A DNA stretch of 64,000 bases, taken from positions 38,857 through 102,856 of the forward strand of contig JAKLPS010000033.1 in NCBI GenBank assembly GCA_022013695.1. The letters are read 5' to 3'. The position numbers and the translations under genes were made by a program. This document shows, in pieces, positions 63,880-64,000 of this stretch (its first letter is position 1; each line of letters begins with the position of its first letter). This DNA is from Weeksellaceae bacterium (lineage in GTDB: Bacteria; Bacteroidota; Bacteroidia; Flavobacteriales; Weeksellaceae). The notes beneath the pieces are model-generated. The model made no database searches. It had not been told where the DNA came from and saw nothing but the letters and a program-made list of their open reading frames with translations.

Positions 63880-64000
63880 ATGAAAAAAGAAGTATTAAAA
63901 TTTGGAACAAGAATTCGATTAACAGATTATATGCAAGGCTATTCCAGAGGAAGTAATTTTATAATAAGTTCTTTACATAGTGATATGCAAAAGAGCTTTG
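63880..64000 (+). CDS. Unknown protein, 3'-truncated by the window edge
   Basis: The first 40 codons, starting MKKEVLKFGTRIRLTDYM and continuing QGYSRGSNFIISSLHSDM, are open to the edge. There is no signal peptide or recognised motif, so no function is proposed. It has its own strong promoter. Confidence 0.55.
   Translation, partial: MKKEVLKFGTRIRLTDYMQGYSRGSNFIISSLHSDMQKSF

Overview
The window is a chromosomal segment of a flavobacterium, most likely Chryseobacterium or a close Weeksellaceae relative (inferred from gene content; no 16S gene is present). The evidence is threefold. Promoters follow the Bacteroidota pattern TTG-N19-TAnnTTTG, and start codons generally lack Shine-Dalgarno sequences. 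Three secreted proteins carry type IX secretion (T9SS) C-terminal sorting domains. Family-typical architectures are present: fused CcoN/CcoO, single-haem CcoP, fused IcmF mutase, and a joined str-S10-spc-alpha ribosomal cluster.

Layout. 1-1.3 kb: the 3' end of a sugar-phosphate nucleotidyltransferase and a LOG-family protein. 1.3-1.8 kb: a small exported protein. 1.9-10.7 kb (minus strand): a complete cbb3 cytochrome oxidase locus, comprising metal P-type ATPase, CcoS, CcoNO, CcoQ, CcoP, CcoG, CcoH and a TauE/SafE-like membrane protein, with a divergent Crp/Fnr-family regulator. 11.6-14.3 kb: panB, an RluA-type pseudouridine synthase, and an ECF sigma factor with a small membrane partner. 14.4-16.7 kb: aconitase. 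17-22.7 kb: a DUF2752/WG-repeat pair, a TPP riboswitch controlling a TonB-dependent receptor, a small T9SS cargo protein, an HU-CCDC81-like protein and a thioesterase. 22.7-35.5 kb: mixed metabolic and envelope genes (2-hydroxyacid dehydrogenase, serine hydrolase, YciI, FAD oxidase, TPR protein, IcmF, T9SS leucine-rich-repeat protein, membrane glycosyltransferase, Dps).

35.6-53.8 kb is one ribosomal megacluster: rpsL-rpsG-fusA-rpsJ, then a Fet4-like low-affinity iron permease homolog behind a terminator, then a second strong promoter and rplC through rplQ, including secY, infA and rpoA. Several gaps inside it hold AT-rich heptad-like repeats or hairpins.

53.9-64 kb: an exported HNH nuclease with a small downstream gene, a DUF4403 protein, an M4 metallopeptidase with T9SS signal, deoD, a four-gene envelope operon (Cys-rich protein, YHS protein, SCO, exported superoxide dismutase with an unexplained C-terminal domain), a tiny membrane protein, an SDR oxidoreductase and the start of an unknown gene.

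Most of the window is housekeeping. I see no CRISPR array, insertion sequence, prophage, tRNA or rRNA. The points most worth following up are the exported HNH nuclease pair, the extended SOD in a probable metal-handling operon, the iron permease inside the ribosomal cluster, the SD-preceded micro-ORF in the rplC leader, and the TPP-riboswitch transporter locus.
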